DNA of 5,415 bases from Acidobacteriaceae bacterium (lineage in GTDB: Bacteria; Acidobacteriota; Terriglobia; Terriglobales; Acidobacteriaceae), in the NCBI GenBank assembly GCA_031296355.1, contig JARLFX010000020.1, positions 1 to 5,415 on the forward strand. The letters run 5' to 3'. This document shows, one piece after another, positions 5,170 to 5,415 of this stretch. Position 1 is the stretch's first letter; every line of letters begins with the position of its first letter. The notes under the pieces were generated by a model. It searched no databases. It was not told the origin of the DNA and saw only the letters and a program-made list of their open reading frames with translations. Both the position numbers and the translations under genes were made by a program.

Positions 5170-5198
5170 TTGACCAAAGGGCTGGAAAACGCTACACT
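5170..5198 (+). promoter_or_regulatory. sigma-70 type promoter for rplU
   Basis: TTGACC (5170-5175) and TACACT (5193-5198) are separated by exactly 17 bp. The -35 matches 5 of 6 and the -10 matches 4 of 6 consensus bases, the best promoter pair seen in the window. Transcription would start near 5205. It begins 41 bp past the GH43-like stop and points into rplU, as expected for a strongly expressed ribosomal operon. Confidence 0.65.
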
Positions 5199-5204
5199 TT
5201 TTAA

Positions 5205-5396
5205 GTTTGGCGATACAGCCCATCCTGCTCAAGCGGGATGCAGTGGAAAACGGCTGGACCGAGCGTGGATGATCGCGGCTTGGGTCTGGTTGAAGGCGTG
5301 AATTCAGCGCTGTTCCGGTATTAGCCCCGACCAAGATTTGAAAAGGATTTGCGCATAGGCTGCGGTATTTCGCGCCCTAAAACGCTGGAGGTTTGC
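5205..5396 (+). promoter_or_regulatory. long structured 5' leader of rplU
   Basis: If transcription starts near 5205, rplU has a leader of about 190 nt without an ORF of note. It begins with a hairpin CATCCTGC-TCAA-GCGGGATG (5221-5240, one U-G pair), followed by a second imperfect stem (5257-5264 with 5278-5286, one bulge and a U-G pair). Close to the gene is a strong GGAGG (5387-5391). Ribosomal protein operons are often controlled by leader RNA that the product protein binds, and an L21 leader is known in Firmicutes. Whether this leader is regulatory is inference. Confidence 0.4.
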
Positions 5397-5415
5397 ATGT
5401 ACGCAGTGATTCGCA
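5397..5415 (+). CDS. rplU: 50S ribosomal protein L21, N-terminal fragment
   Basis: The last 19 bases read ATG then Y-A-V-I-R, the near-invariant start of bacterial ribosomal protein L21 (MYAVIRtGGKQY). A strong GGAGG is 5 nt upstream, and a good promoter and long leader precede it, as expected for a ribosomal operon. Only six codons are inside the window. In most bacteria rplU is followed by rpmA (L27) and often obg, which should lie just beyond the edge. With so few residues the identification depends on the combined context. Confidence 0.8.

Overview
The window most resembles a GC-rich acidobacterial chromosome (Acidobacteriaceae/Terriglobia type). This is an inference from three things: strongly G/C-biased third codon positions, the kinds of short hairpin repeats between genes (recalled from such genomes, not searched), and a secreted glycosidase plus a membrane glycosyltransferase in the gene content. 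No CRISPR array, transposase, tRNA, rRNA or defence cassette is visible.

Layout, left to right. The left edge holds the first 15 codons of rpmB (ribosomal protein L28) on the minus strand. Behind it, also on the minus strand, is a complete DinB-family protein with the usual three-histidine metal site. A 517-bp non-coding stretch (700-1216) follows. It holds an AT-rich cluster of TAAATAT half-sites with a 14-bp inverted repeat just upstream of dinB, a terminator-like hairpin that closes no visible gene, a run of CATGGAT-type motifs on an exact 22-bp period, and GC-rich repeat fragments.

The right-hand part is on the plus strand: a GT-C fold membrane glycosyltransferase (1217-2500), a small secreted protein of unknown function (2618-3145), a repeat-filled gap (3146-3518), and a secreted GH43-like five-bladed beta-propeller glycosidase (3519-5129). 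A good sigma-70 type promoter and a leader of about 190 nt then lead into the first six codons of rplU (ribosomal protein L21) at the right edge.

The genes do not form one obvious pathway. Two ribosomal protein genes, facing outward, flank a small island of accessory envelope and carbohydrate genes. The glycosyltransferase and glycosidase could both act on extracytoplasmic glycans, but the repeat-rich gap between them argues against one operon. The most unusual material is non-coding: the 700-1030 region and the rplU leader.
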